Shown in pieces: positions 1-9,436 of a DNA stretch of 64,000 bases (positions are counted from its first letter, which is position 1; each line of letters begins with the position of its first letter). The position numbers were made by a program, and so were the translations under genes. Source of the DNA: Candidatus Janibacter merdipullorum (GTDB lineage: Bacteria > Actinomycetota > Actinomycetes > Actinomycetales > Dermatophilaceae); assembly GCA_019116945.1 (NCBI GenBank), contig DXAR01000176.1, positions 1 through 64,000 of the forward strand. Direction: 5' to 3'. The notes under the pieces were generated by a model. It had not been told where the DNA came from. It saw nothing but the letters and a program-made list of their open reading frames with translations, and did no database searches.

Positions 1-447
1 GGTGGACGAGCGGGCCCTCGCCTTCGGCCTGGCCGGTGTGGCCGGCATGCTCGGGATCTGGGGTGGCGGTCTGGCCACCGACTCCTGGGGAGCCGGCCGC
101 ACCCTCGCCATCGGTGTCGGGACCTTCGTCGTCACGATGATCGCCCTGTGGGCACTCTGGTTCACGCGTCCGTCACCCATCGGCCCGGTCTTGCGCTGGC
201 GACGGTCTGGGGAGGCATGGCCTTCTGGAACTCGCCCGCGATCCAGGCCCGCCTGCACGCTCTCGCGGGAGCGCTCGCGCCCCAGGCACTCGCTCTGAAC
301 ACCTCGGCGACCTACCTGGGTGTGGCCGCCGGTGCCGGACTGGGCGGCCTCTTCCTCGAGGCCGCGAGCGTGGGTGCGCTCACGCTCGTCGCCGCGGGCT
401 TCGGCGTCCTGGGCGGACCGCTTCGGATCATCGACTGGTGGACGTAA
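1..447 (+). pseudogene. MFS transporter 3' part, frameshifted (5' end outside window)
   Basis: Frame of ORF 2..298 is MFS-like (FGLAGVAGMLGIWGGGLATDSWGAGRTL) up to about nt 165-180, then homology continues in the frame of ORF 148..447 (LALATVWGGMAFWNSPAIQARLHALAGALAPQALALNTSATYLGVAAGAGLGGL). Confidence 0.7.
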
Positions 448-512
448 AGGGACTCGAACCCCTGACCTTTCGCGTGTGAAGCGAACGCTCTAACCAGCTG
501 AGCTATACGTCC
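440..512 (-). tRNA. tRNA-Val(CAC)
   Basis: Reverse complement GGACGTATAGCTCAGCTGGTTAGAGCGTTCGCTTCACACGCGAAAGGTCAGGGGTTCGAGTCCCTTTACGTCC; 7-bp acceptor stem, anticodon CAC. Confidence 0.92.
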
Positions 513-590
513 GTGGTGCTCCCCGATCCGGCGTCCCGGTCGGGCAACCTGAGCAGAGTACCCGGCCGCCTTCGGCCGGTGCCAATCGGG

Positions 591-1169
591 TCAGGCCGGC
601 TGCAGACCAGGGACGCGGAGGAGGAGGTCCTCCGCCTGGTCCGGCAGCCACCCCGGGACGCCGGTGATGAGCAGCGCCACCCAGAAGCAGAACCACCCGA
701 ACGCCGCGGAGAGCAGGAGCATCGGGATCTTCAGCTTCCACGGCAGCGCCATCGTGTACTGCTCGAAGGCCTTGACCTCCGCCTTAACGAACTGCGTCAC
801 CCGACGGGCCCAGATGAACTCGGTGCTCCAGAGGAAGAGACCGATGAAGATCACCGCCCAGCCGGGCCCCACGAGGGGCACCATCGGGATCCCGGCGATG
901 ATGAGCGCGAGCCCGAGCACGGCGATGAAGGTGCGGTAGACGAGCCCACCGAGCGGGTGGGTACGGACCGCTCGACGCCACCGGATCGGGTCCTCGTGGG
1001 CGTCGATCCGCCCGTCGGTGCCGAAGCGGAGCAAGAGCTCCTGGCGCACGATGGCGTGCTGCTCGTCGCGGACGACCCGGTAGGAGCGCCGCTCCCCTTC
1101 GGCGGTCTTGCCACGCCCCCTGCCCGGCGCGACGTCCTCGGCCCTCTCCGGGGACTCGTCGATGCTCAC
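591..1169 (-). CDS. TIGR02611/PGPGW-type transmembrane protein
   Basis: GTG start; PLVGPGWAVIFIGLFLWSTEFIWARR motif. Confidence 0.75.
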   Translation of the reverse strand: MSIDESPERAEDVAPGRGRGKTAEGERRSYRVVRDEQHAIVRQELLLRFGTDGRIDAHEDPIRWRRAVRTHPLGGLVYRTFIAVLGLALIIAGIPMVPLVGPGWAVIFIGLFLWSTEFIWARRVTQFVKAEVKAFEQYTMALPWKLKIPMLLLSAAFGWFCFWVALLITGVPGWLPDQAEDLLLRVPGLQPA

Positions 1170-1186
1170 GGTGCTCCTGCCGGCGG

Positions 1187-2035
1187 TCACGGATTCGGCG
1201 ATGCGGCGGAGCCCTTCGCGAAGGCCTCCCGCATCCGTTCGGTGACGGGTCCGGGCGCATCGAGCTCCCGGCCGTCGATGGCGTGGATGGGTTGCACGTC
1301 GCGTGTGCTGCTCGTGAGGAAGGCCTCGTCGGCGGTCTCGAGCACGGAGAGCGGCATGGCCTCCTCGACGACCTCGATCCCGACCTCGCGGGCGAACTCG
1401 ATGGCCAGCTCCCGGGTGATGCCGGCGAGGCACCCGCTCTCGAGCGGCGGGGTGCGGACGACCCCGTCGGCGACGGCGAAGATGTTGCTCCCCGTCCCCT
1501 CGCAGAGCTCGCCGCGGGTGTTGGCGAAGATCGCCTCGGTCCCGCCCTTCGCCTTGGCGTGGGCGAGCGCGATGACGTTCTCCGCGTAGGAGGTCGTCTT
1601 GAGCCCGGCCGTCGCGGCCCGCTCGTTGCGCGTCCACGGGACGGTGGCCACCGCGGTGGTGTCCGCGTAGGGCACGACCTCGGCGGCGGTGACGATGTAG
1701 CTCATCCCCTCGTCGCCCCGGTCCGAGCCGAGCGGACCCGGACCGCCGGTGATCGTGTAGCGCAACCGTCCGAAGCCGATCGGCTCACCGGCCGCGAGCA
1801 CCGCGTCGACCCCCTGCTGCACCAGGGCGCGGTCAGCGACGGGCAGCCCGAGACCGGTGAGGGTCCGGTCCATGCGCGCGAGGTGCCGATCCGCGGCGAA
1901 GACCTCGCCGTCGACGATCTTGCACGTCTCGAAGGCCCCGTCCCCCACCGTGATTCCGTGGTCCAGCGCCGCCAACGCCGGCTGGTCCGCCGCCACGAGC
2001 CGTCCGTTGACCCAGATCCGCACCTCGTTGCTCAT
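1187..2035 (-). CDS. pabC: aminodeoxychorismate lyase (PLP fold type IV)
   Basis: MSNEVRIWVNGRLV...; fold type IV features (TTSYAENVIALAHAKAKGGTEAIFANTRGELCEGTGSNIF); overlaps pabB stop by 4 nt. Confidence 0.85.
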   Translation of the reverse strand: MSNEVRIWVNGRLVAADQPALAALDHGITVGDGAFETCKIVDGEVFAADRHLARMDRTLTGLGLPVADRALVQQGVDAVLAAGEPIGFGRLRYTITGGPGPLGSDRGDEGMSYIVTAAEVVPYADTTAVATVPWTRNERAATAGLKTTSYAENVIALAHAKAKGGTEAIFANTRGELCEGTGSNIFAVADGVVRTPPLESGCLAGITRELAIEFAREVGIEVVEEAMPLSVLETADEAFLTSSTRDVQPIHAIDGRELDAPGPVTERMREAFAKGSAASPNP

Positions 2036-3054
2036 GTCTCTACTCTTCCAGACGCCAGCCCCGTGAGAACACGGGATTTGAGCTCGCACTCCGACCACTC
2101 CCCCTTCGGGTCCGATGACCACGTGATGCCTGCCCCGGTGCCGAAGCGCAGCCGACGTCCCCCTGCAGGACGCGTCGTGACGAAGAACGTCCGGATGCCG
2201 ACCGCGAGTTCCCCGCTCGGACCATCGGGATCATCCGCGTCGATCCAGCCGACCGCTCCGCAGTACGGCCCCCGCGGGGCCGGCTCCAGGTGACGGATGG
2301 CCTCGAGGGCGCTCGACTTCGGAGCGCCGCTGACGGACCCCGGCGGGAAGGACGCCCCCAGGATCTGCGGCCACCCGCACCCCTCACGCAGGCGCCCGGT
2401 GACGTCGCTGACGAGGTGGACGAGCCCGGGGTGCGTCTCCGGGGCGCACAGCCTCTCCACGGCGACGCTGCCCGGTCGGCACACCCGCTGGAGGTCGTTG
2501 CGGACGAGGTCGACGATCATGACGTTCTCCGCGACGTCCTTGGGCAACATCTCCGCGGCGCTCGGCGCGGTCCCCTTGATCGGGCTGGAGCAGAGCCGGT
2601 CACCGCTGCGGGTGAGGTAGCGCTCGGGCGAGGCGGTGACGACGTCGACGCCGGCCGAGGGCACGTGCACGAGCCCGGCGAAGGGGGCCGGGTTGCCCGT
2701 CATGAGCCGTGCCGCGAGGTCGGGCAGGTGGGCCTCCTCCGGCAGGGAGGTCTCGAGGATCGTCGTGAGGTTGACCTGGTAGACCGCGCCGGAGGCGATG
2801 CGGCGCTGGATCTCCTCGACGCCCGCGACGTAGGCGGCCTCCCCGAGGCTCGGGCGCCAGCCGCTGACCCCCGGCCAGGCGGCGGGGTCGCCGGGGAGGC
2901 CCCTCCCTTCGTCACGGCGGGCGAAACGGATCGCCGTGAGCTCCCCCTCGAAGGTGAGCACGACTGCCCAGGAACCGTGCTCGAGGTCCGCGGGGTCGTG
3001 GCTGACCTCGATCGGGTCGGACCACGTCCTCGACCCGAAGCGCGCGAACTCCAC
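2032..3054 (-). CDS. pabB: aminodeoxychorismate synthase component I / chorismate-binding protein
   Basis: Chorismate-binding motifs SPERYL...PIKGT, DLVRNDL, SFPPGSVSGAPK; GTG start. Confidence 0.85.
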   Translation of the reverse strand: MEFARFGSRTWSDPIEVSHDPADLEHGSWAVVLTFEGELTAIRFARRDEGRGLPGDPAAWPGVSGWRPSLGEAAYVAGVEEIQRRIASGAVYQVNLTTILETSLPEEAHLPDLAARLMTGNPAPFAGLVHVPSAGVDVVTASPERYLTRSGDRLCSSPIKGTAPSAAEMLPKDVAENVMIVDLVRNDLQRVCRPGSVAVERLCAPETHPGLVHLVSDVTGRLREGCGWPQILGASFPPGSVSGAPKSSALEAIRHLEPAPRGPYCGAVGWIDADDPDGPSGELAVGIRTFFVTTRPAGGRRLRFGTGAGITWSSDPKGEWSECELKSRVLTGLASGRVET

Positions 3055-3085
3055 GGTGCGAGGATACGGGGACGGGGTGGTCCCC

Positions 3086-3478
3086 TCAGCGGACGTCCAG
3101 CTCGGCGATGCTCCGCTTCCCCGCCGTGTTGCGGTAGGAGCTCTCGACGAGCTCGCGCATCTCCTCCCAGTCGGTGCCCTCGTCGAGGTCGATCCCGACC
3201 CAGCCGCTCGGCCCGAGGTAGGCCGGCCGGTAGCAGCGGTCCTCCTCGAGGAGTGCCCGGGCCTCCTCCTCGTCCGGGAGGACGAGGAGCGACCGCTCGT
3301 GGGCCACGTGGGCGCCGTCGAGCTTGATCGTGCCACCGAAGTAGGCGAAGACCTTCGTCGTGAAGAAGGCGGGGTGGCCGTGGCTGATCTTTTCGTCGGC
3401 ACCCGGCAGGGCCAGTGCGAGCTCACGCACCCGATGCAGCATCGGGTCGTCCTCGTCGAACATCAGCGGGTGGGCCAT
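3086..3478 (-). CDS. MmcQ/YjbR family protein
   Basis: LPGADEKISHGHPAFFTTKVFAYFGG...VDLGPSGWVGIDLD-type signature. Confidence 0.75.
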   Translation of the reverse strand: MAHPLMFDEDDPMLHRVRELALALPGADEKISHGHPAFFTTKVFAYFGGTIKLDGAHVAHERSLLVLPDEEEARALLEEDRCYRPAYLGPSGWVGIDLDEGTDWEEMRELVESSYRNTAGKRSIAELDVR

Positions 3479-3722
3479 GCTCGGCAGCCTAGTGCCGGGT
3501 GTGACCGAGGGCACCGCAGCGGCAATCCGGCGGCAACCTCGGCGCAGGCTCTGGTCCTCGCCCGCTCTCCAGCCCTAGCGTCAGCGGTGTTGCACAGCGC
3601 TCCGGGGGGATCGCGGGGGGTCGCTTCTCGGGCGAGGAGCGGCCCCCTTCTCCATGCCTCGACCACGAGGAGTCTCCATTCATCGACGCGACGGCGGCCA
3701 CGACATCCGGCACCCTGTCTCC

Positions 3723-4574
3723 ATGACTTCCTCTCCCGGTGGTCGGTGGCTCCATCGGGTCCGCCGTGACCGCGGTCTGACCCAGCGTGACCTCGGTCGG
3801 GCCTCCGGGGTCAGCGTGCGGACGATCCGAGGGCTCGAGCGCGGCGAGATCCTCGCCCCGCAGATCGCCACCCTCCAGCAGCTGGTCCTCGCGCTCGGCC
3901 TCTCGCCGCAGCAGCAGACGGAGTTCCTCCACACGTGGTCGACCTCGCCCCAGGTCGGCTTCGAGCCCCTCCTCGTCGACCCGAGCCTCACCGAGATGCA
4001 GCAGATCGACACGCTCACCCGCCGGGCCCTGGGCACCTATCGCGTCATCAGCCAGGTCTGGCGGACCCTCGTCTCGAGTGAGCGCCAGCTGGCCTACACG
4101 AGCTGCCACTGCGCCCTCACCGCCGTCGCCGACGGCCTGGACCGCGTCTTCAACGTCCAGAACGGCGACGCCGGCACCTCCGCGGCCGCCATGGAGTTCG
4201 TCCCGCTCCTCGGGTGCGAGCTCCTCAGCCGCCGGGACTTCCCCGAGAGCAATGTCGTCGTCTTCGAGGTGGGCCTCGGCCGGTCCCTGGCGAAGGGCGA
4301 GACGCACGCCTACGCGTACGGCATCCGGAGCGGTCGGTCAGGCACTCCCGCCGAGGACTCCGACGGGTTCGTCTGGGGCCCGCCCCACACCGCCCGCTCG
4401 CTCGTCGTGTCCGTGGAGTTCGAGGTGCCTCCCTCCTCGCTGACCCGGGTGGAACGCACCCCCGGTCAGGCCTTCACCTTTCTGGGCGAGGTCGCCCTGG
4501 ACGACCACCACCGGGCCTCGCTGGTCCTCGAGGACGCAGGGCCGGGCGCCTACGGCTTCACGTGGACCTGGTGA
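3723..4574 (+). CDS. XRE-family transcriptional regulator with C-terminal sensory-like domain
   Basis: N-terminal HTH (RRDRGLTQRDLGRASGVSVRTIRGLERGEI). Confidence 0.7.
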   Translation: MTSSPGGRWLHRVRRDRGLTQRDLGRASGVSVRTIRGLERGEILAPQIATLQQLVLALGLSPQQQTEFLHTWSTSPQVGFEPLLVDPSLTEMQQIDTLTRRALGTYRVISQVWRTLVSSERQLAYTSCHCALTAVADGLDRVFNVQNGDAGTSAAAMEFVPLLGCELLSRRDFPESNVVVFEVGLGRSLAKGETHAYAYGIRSGRSGTPAEDSDGFVWGPPHTARSLVVSVEFEVPPSSLTRVERTPGQAFTFLGEVALDDHHRASLVLEDAGPGAYGFTWTW

Positions 4575-5340
4575 GCCGACGCCGCGGCACCGTGGGCATC
4601 CGCGTGGAGTCGAAGGTGGGGCTGACCTCGACGTCCTCGGCGAACCGGGCCACGAGGTAACGCAGCACCTCGACGACCGCCGGTTCACCAGGGCACCGGT
4701 GGCCCTCGCGCGGACCACCCCCTTGCGGGACGAACTCGTAGGGGCCGGGCTCCACTCCGACAAGCCGCTCGGGCCGGAACCCCCAGGGCTGCTCCCACGT
4801 GCGGGGGTCGTGGTTCGTCGCCACGACGTGCAGTAGCACCCGACCTCCACGGCGGAGGTGGTGACTGTCCCAGTCGAGGTCACGGGTCGTGCCGCCGCCA
4901 GCATCGGGACGAAGGGGTAGTGCCGCCGGAGCTCGTGGACGAAGGCCGTCCGGTCACCGTCATCCCCCTTCTCACCCACGCGTTGGCGCCAGTCCGGGCG
5001 CACGCTGAGCGCGACGAGGATGAAGGCACCGAAGTAGGCCACCGCGACGAGGGGTCGGACGAGGTTGAGCAGCTCGACGGCCGCGACCTCGTCGGGGAGG
5101 AGCCGTCCCTCCGTGTCGGTGACGCGCGCGACGCGGTGGAGCGGGGTGTTCCCGGAACCGTGACGCGCCTCGCGGACGGCTGAGCGGGCCCATGCCTCGC
5201 AGCGGCGGCGCGCCCGGCGACCCCGAAGGGCACGAGCCCCGACACTGCCGAAGCCGTCGACGATGAGCATGAGGTCGCGAGAGCGCCGTCCGGCGTCGAC
5301 GGCTCCCACACCAGAGCTCGTCCGACAGGGGCGCGGGCAC
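4558..5340 (-). pseudogene. CYP152-type cytochrome P450 (fatty-acid peroxygenase family), truncated and frameshifted
   Basis: ELLNLVRPLVAVAYFGAFILVAL...FVHELRRHYPFVPMLAA, then +/-1 frameshift near 4890 to RDLDWDSHHLRRGGRVLLHVVATNHDPRTW...FVPQGGG...GHRCPGE; N-terminal half absent. Confidence 0.8.
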
Positions 5341-5392
5341 AGCCCCGGAGCGCACGCCGTCCTACCCCGAGGACGACCACTCATGCGATCGA

Positions 5393-6190
5393 TCAGACCG
5401 GGGAGGCGCCGTCCCCCTCGATCTTCGACCGGAGGCGGGCGCAGACCGCGCTGAGGATGCGCGAGACCTGCATCTGGCTCACCCCGATACGCGTCCCGAT
5501 CTCACGCTGCGTGAGGTCACCGCCGAAGCGCAGGCGGAGGATCTCACGCTCCCGGTCGTCGAGGTCCGCCATGGCAGAGCGGAGGGAGACGAGCGTGACG
5601 ACCCGGTCGTAGGGGTCCTCGGAGTCACCGCTGAGGGTCTCCCCCAGCGACGGCCCACCGGACTCACCCACCGGGACGTCCAGGGAGGTCGACCGGTAAC
5701 GCTCCCCCGCAGCCCGGGCGGACCGCACCCCGTCGACATCGATACCGAGCTCTGCCGCGACCTCGCCGTCGCTGACATCCCGCTGGCGCTCATGCCGTAG
5801 TGCGGTGGAGGTGTCCCGCACCTGCTGGTGGAGCTCCTGGAGAGCACGGGGCGGGCGCACGGCCCACCCGTGGTCGCGGAAGTAGCGCTTGAGCTCCCCG
5901 GTGACGGTGGGCGTGGCGAAGGCCATGAAGCCGTGCCCCCGGTCCGGCCGGAAGCGGCGGGCCGCCTGGACGAGACCAAGCATGGCGACCTGGCTGAGGT
6001 CCTCGAACTCGATCCCCCGGCCCTCGAAGCGACGGGCCAAGCCGAGGGCGAGACCACGGTTGGCCACGACGACGCGCTGCCGCAGACGGCTCGCTCGAGC
6101 GGGGTCACGTTCGGCACAGGCCTCTTCGAGCAGGTGAGTGGCTTCTGCGTCGTGGGCGTCACGGTCGGTGGAGTGCGGGCTGATGGTCAT
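5393..6190 (-). CDS. RNA polymerase sigma factor, SigB/SigF subfamily
   Basis: Regions 2-4 recognisable: FEDLSQVAMLGLVQAARRFRPDRGHGFMAFATPTVTGELKRYFRDHGWAVRPPR, QREIGTRIGVSQMQVSRIL. Confidence 0.9.
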   Translation of the reverse strand: MTISPHSTDRDAHDAEATHLLEEACAERDPARASRLRQRVVVANRGLALGLARRFEGRGIEFEDLSQVAMLGLVQAARRFRPDRGHGFMAFATPTVTGELKRYFRDHGWAVRPPRALQELHQQVRDTSTALRHERQRDVSDGEVAAELGIDVDGVRSARAAGERYRSTSLDVPVGESGGPSLGETLSGDSEDPYDRVVTLVSLRSAMADLDDREREILRLRFGGDLTQREIGTRIGVSQMQVSRILSAVCARLRSKIEGDGASPV

Positions 6191-6376
6191 AGTGCGGCCT
6201 CTTCCAGTGGAGAACCACGCCAGCCACGGTCACGAGCCGACCTTTTCTTCCAGCCAACCACAGGGGCACTCCCCGCGCAATGGGATGAGATCGCTCGCTG
6301 CACCACGACGCATGGAATCCGGGCTGTCGGGTAGGCGCACCACGTTCCGACCCTGCAAGGCTGCCCAGAAGGGGGG

Positions 6377-6700
6377 ATGATCGTGGACTCACCATATGCA
6401 GAGACGTGCGCCTATCTCGGACGGACCGTCAGCAGCACCACGGGTCCTCCCCTCGGCCGGATCGAGGACCTGCTGGCGGATGCCCATTCACACGCTCCGC
6501 AGTGGGCCGTCATCCGCCTCGTGGGCATCCGCGCCCGCTACCGGGCGCTTCCCCTCCTGCTCGTCCTCGAGACGGAGCGAGGGCTCGTGGCGCCCGTGAC
6601 CCGGGCGATGCTCCGGACGACACCGGCCGTCGCTCTCGGCGTCGGTCTCACGGCGGCACAGGAGCTCGCCCTGCACGGTTCCTGGGGGAACCCCCTGTGA
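6377..6700 (+). CDS. PRC-barrel-like small protein
   Basis: LGRTVSSTTGPPLGRIEDLLADAHSHAPQWAVI resembles PRC-barrel; weak identification. Confidence 0.5.
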   Translation: MIVDSPYAETCAYLGRTVSSTTGPPLGRIEDLLADAHSHAPQWAVIRLVGIRARYRALPLLLVLETERGLVAPVTRAMLRTTPAVALGVGLTAAQELALHGSWGNPL

Positions 6701-6766
6701 CTGCCCAGCCCGGAGGGGAGGGGCATGCTGGGGGTGATCCACCCCCTTCTGCAGACGAGGTGCCCC

Positions 6767-7462
6767 ATGCAGGATGATCAGCTCACCCAGATCGTCGAGC
6801 AGCTCAACGCCGAACCAGAGGAGTCCTATACCCTGCAGCGGGTCGTCGACCAGGCGGTCGCCAACATCCCCGGATGCGACATGTGCAGCGTCTTCGTCCG
6901 CCGAGGCAACACCGTGGAGACCGCGACGACCACCGACCCGGTCGCCTCGAAGATCGACGACCTCCAGTTCGAGCTCGACGAGGGACCCTGCCTCACGGTC
7001 CTCGAGCACCACGAGATCGCCTCGGTCCCCGACACCCTCGCGGACGAGCTGTGGCCACGCTGGAGTACCGCCGCCCACACCGACGGCGTGCGATCGTCGC
7101 TCAGCGTCCGCCTCGCGACGGACTCACCCTTCTTCGCCTGCCTCAACATGTACTCCCACCGTGAGCACGCCTTCGACGAGGACTCCGTCGACCAAGCCGT
7201 CATCTACGCGCGGCTGGCCTCCGTGGCGCTCCTGCAGGCACGCGAGATCTCCGGCCTGCGGAGCGCACTCACCAACCGGCTCATCATCGGAGCGGCCCAA
7301 GGGATCCTCATGGAGCGGTACGGCCTGAGCCTCGACCGCTCCTTCGAGGTGCTCCGTCGTCACTCCAACGAGCGCAACACCAAGCTGCGGGACATCGCCC
7401 AGGGCATCGTCGACGGGGCCCCTCAGCAACCGGCCAAGGTCCCGGGGGCGACCGAAGCCTGA
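6767..7462 (+). CDS. GAF and ANTAR domain-containing RNA-binding regulator
   Basis: GAF-like N-terminus; C-terminal ANTAR (LRSALTNRLIIGAAQGILMERYGLSLDRSFEVLRRHSNERNTKLRDIAQGIV). Confidence 0.85.
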   Translation: MQDDQLTQIVEQLNAEPEESYTLQRVVDQAVANIPGCDMCSVFVRRGNTVETATTTDPVASKIDDLQFELDEGPCLTVLEHHEIASVPDTLADELWPRWSTAAHTDGVRSSLSVRLATDSPFFACLNMYSHREHAFDEDSVDQAVIYARLASVALLQAREISGLRSALTNRLIIGAAQGILMERYGLSLDRSFEVLRRHSNERNTKLRDIAQGIVDGAPQQPAKVPGATEA

Positions 7463-7465
7463 CCC

Positions 7466-7670
7466 TCAGCCCGGTGAGGGCATCGGGTGCCGGCGAAGGG
7501 CGGTGGCCACCGCCACGAGGTTGCTCGCCATCGTGCGTCCCGTGGAGCGTGCCCACTCGTGGCCGTGGTCGGTCTCCGAGTAGTCCGGCCCCGGACCGGC
7601 CCCCTGCTCCAGTAGGTCCACGCCTGCCCGGGGATGGTGAAGCCGATGTCGACGAGACCACCACTCACCT
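7466..7670 (-). pseudogene. Unidentified gene relic (frameshifted)
   Basis: GGLVDIGFTIPGQAWTYW in one frame continues as EQGAGPGPDYSETDHGHEWARSTGRTMASNLVAVATAL in another; no intact ORF. Confidence 0.4.
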
Positions 7671-7679
7671 CGCTGATGA

Positions 7680-7949
7680 CATGGGCTGCAGAGCCCCGAC
7701 GACGACCTCGATCCCGAGGACTTCCGCGACGAGTGGACGCGCCTGCTCGAGAGCCTCGGCGACCGACTGGTCTCCCCGGACGCGTCGGTGGCCAGCCTGC
7801 GGCCGGATCTCGAGGCTCTCGTCACCGGCCTCTCCGGTGAGGATCTGCCCGGGGACCACTGGCCCGTGTACGGCTCGCTCATCGACTCGACGATGAGCAT
7901 CGTCGACGTCGTCGACGACGTGGCCACCTCCCGCTACGTCCGTGACTGA
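7680..7949 (+). pseudogene. 5'-truncated C-terminal remnant, FUSC/aromatic-acid-exporter-like (tentative)
   Basis: Open frame GLQSPDDDLDPEDFRDEWTRLLESLGDRLVSPDASVASLRPDLEALVTGLSGEDLPGDHWPVYGSLIDSTMSIVDVVDDVATSRYVRD* has no credible start and is preceded by an in-frame stop at 7677. Confidence 0.4.
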
Positions 7950-8017
7950 CCGGACCGATGGCCCCACCCCGAGGTCACGCATGTCGTGGACGGGTCGGGG
8001 TAGTCCGTAGTCGCCCT

Positions 8018-9424
8018 ATGTCCACGACCCGGAAAGAGGAGGACGACTTGTCGAACTACCGCACCGAGAACCCGACGACCGGCGAGGTCGAGCGCACCTT
8101 CGAGGAGCTGGACCGAGACGGAGCGATCGCTGCCGTCGACCGGGCGCACACGGCCCACACCGAGTGGCGCGAGCTCCCCGCCGAGCAGCGGGCCGACGTG
8201 CTTCGGCGCGCCGCCGACCTGTACGACGAGCGGGCCGACGAGCTGGCCCGGGCCATCGCCGTCGAGATGGGCAAGCCGGTCAAGGAGGCGAAGGGAGAGG
8301 TGCAGCTCGCCGGGTCCATCTACCGGTGGTATGCCGACCACGGACCCCAGCTGCTCCGCGAGGAGGAGCTCGACGCCCAGGGGGCCCTGCGCAGCGTGGT
8401 CCACCACGAGGCGGTCGGTGTGCTCCTCGGCGTCATGCCGTGGAACTACCCCTACTACCAGGTGGCCCGCTTCGCGGCGCCCAACCTCATGATCGGCAAC
8501 ACGATCCTGCTCAAGCACGCCGGCATCTGCGCCGCATCGGCCACCCTCATGGAGGAGGTCCTCCAGCAGGCGGGCCTTCCGGAGGGCGCCTACATCAACC
8601 TCTTCGCCCCGAGCCGGATCATCCCCGACGTCATCGCCGACCCACGCGTCCAAGGGGTCTCGCTCACCGGCAGCGAGGCCGCCGGCGCGTCCGTGGCCGA
8701 GGCCGCGGGCAAGAACCTCACGAAGTCCGTCCTCGAGCTCGGCGGGTCTGACGCCATGCTCGTGCTCGATGCCGCCGACGTCGATGCGATGGCCAGGACG
8801 GCCGCCCGCGCGCGGCTGTCCAACTCCGGGCAGGCGTGCAACTCCCCGAAGCGGATCTTCGTCGCGGACGACATCCATGACGAGTTCGTCGCGGCCCTCA
8901 CCCGGCACGTGGAGGGCACGGTCGTCGGTGACCCGCTGGACGAGTCCACCCGCATGGGACCGATGTCCTCGATGCAGGCCCGGGACGACCTCGACGAGCA
9001 GGTCCGGGACGCCGTCGACAAGGGAGCCACCGTCCACACCGGCGGGATGCCCATGGACCGGGTCGGCGCCTTCTACGCCCCGACGGTCCTCACCGACATC
9101 ACCCCGGAGATGCGCGCCTGGGAGGAGGAGCTCTTCGGTCCGGTGGTCATGGTCTACCGGATGACGGACGTGGACGAGGCGCTCGCGCAGGCCAATGCCT
9201 CCCCCTTCGGCCTCTCAGGCTCGGTCTGGAGCGACGACCCGGAGAAGGCCGCGGCCGTGGCCACTCGCCTCGACGTCGGCATGGCCTATGTCAACGAGCA
9301 CGGCACGACCAAGGCCGGTCTCCCCTTCGGCGGGGTCAAGCGCTCCGGCTACGGACGGGAGCTCGCGGCGGACGGCTTGAACGAGTTCGTCAACCGCAAG
9401 CTCGTGCGCGTGGCAGCCCGATAG
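8018..9424 (+). CDS. NAD(P)-dependent succinate-semialdehyde dehydrogenase family
   Basis: Aldehyde dehydrogenase motifs VLELGGSDAMLVL, NSGQACNSPKRI, PFGGVKRSGYGREL. Confidence 0.9.
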   Translation: MSTTRKEEDDLSNYRTENPTTGEVERTFEELDRDGAIAAVDRAHTAHTEWRELPAEQRADVLRRAADLYDERADELARAIAVEMGKPVKEAKGEVQLAGSIYRWYADHGPQLLREEELDAQGALRSVVHHEAVGVLLGVMPWNYPYYQVARFAAPNLMIGNTILLKHAGICAASATLMEEVLQQAGLPEGAYINLFAPSRIIPDVIADPRVQGVSLTGSEAAGASVAEAAGKNLTKSVLELGGSDAMLVLDAADVDAMARTAARARLSNSGQACNSPKRIFVADDIHDEFVAALTRHVEGTVVGDPLDESTRMGPMSSMQARDDLDEQVRDAVDKGATVHTGGMPMDRVGAFYAPTVLTDITPEMRAWEEELFGPVVMVYRMTDVDEALAQANASPFGLSGSVWSDDPEKAAAVATRLDVGMAYVNEHGTTKAGLPFGGVKRSGYGRELAADGLNEFVNRKLVRVAAR

Positions 9425-9436
9425 CTCGACACCGCC

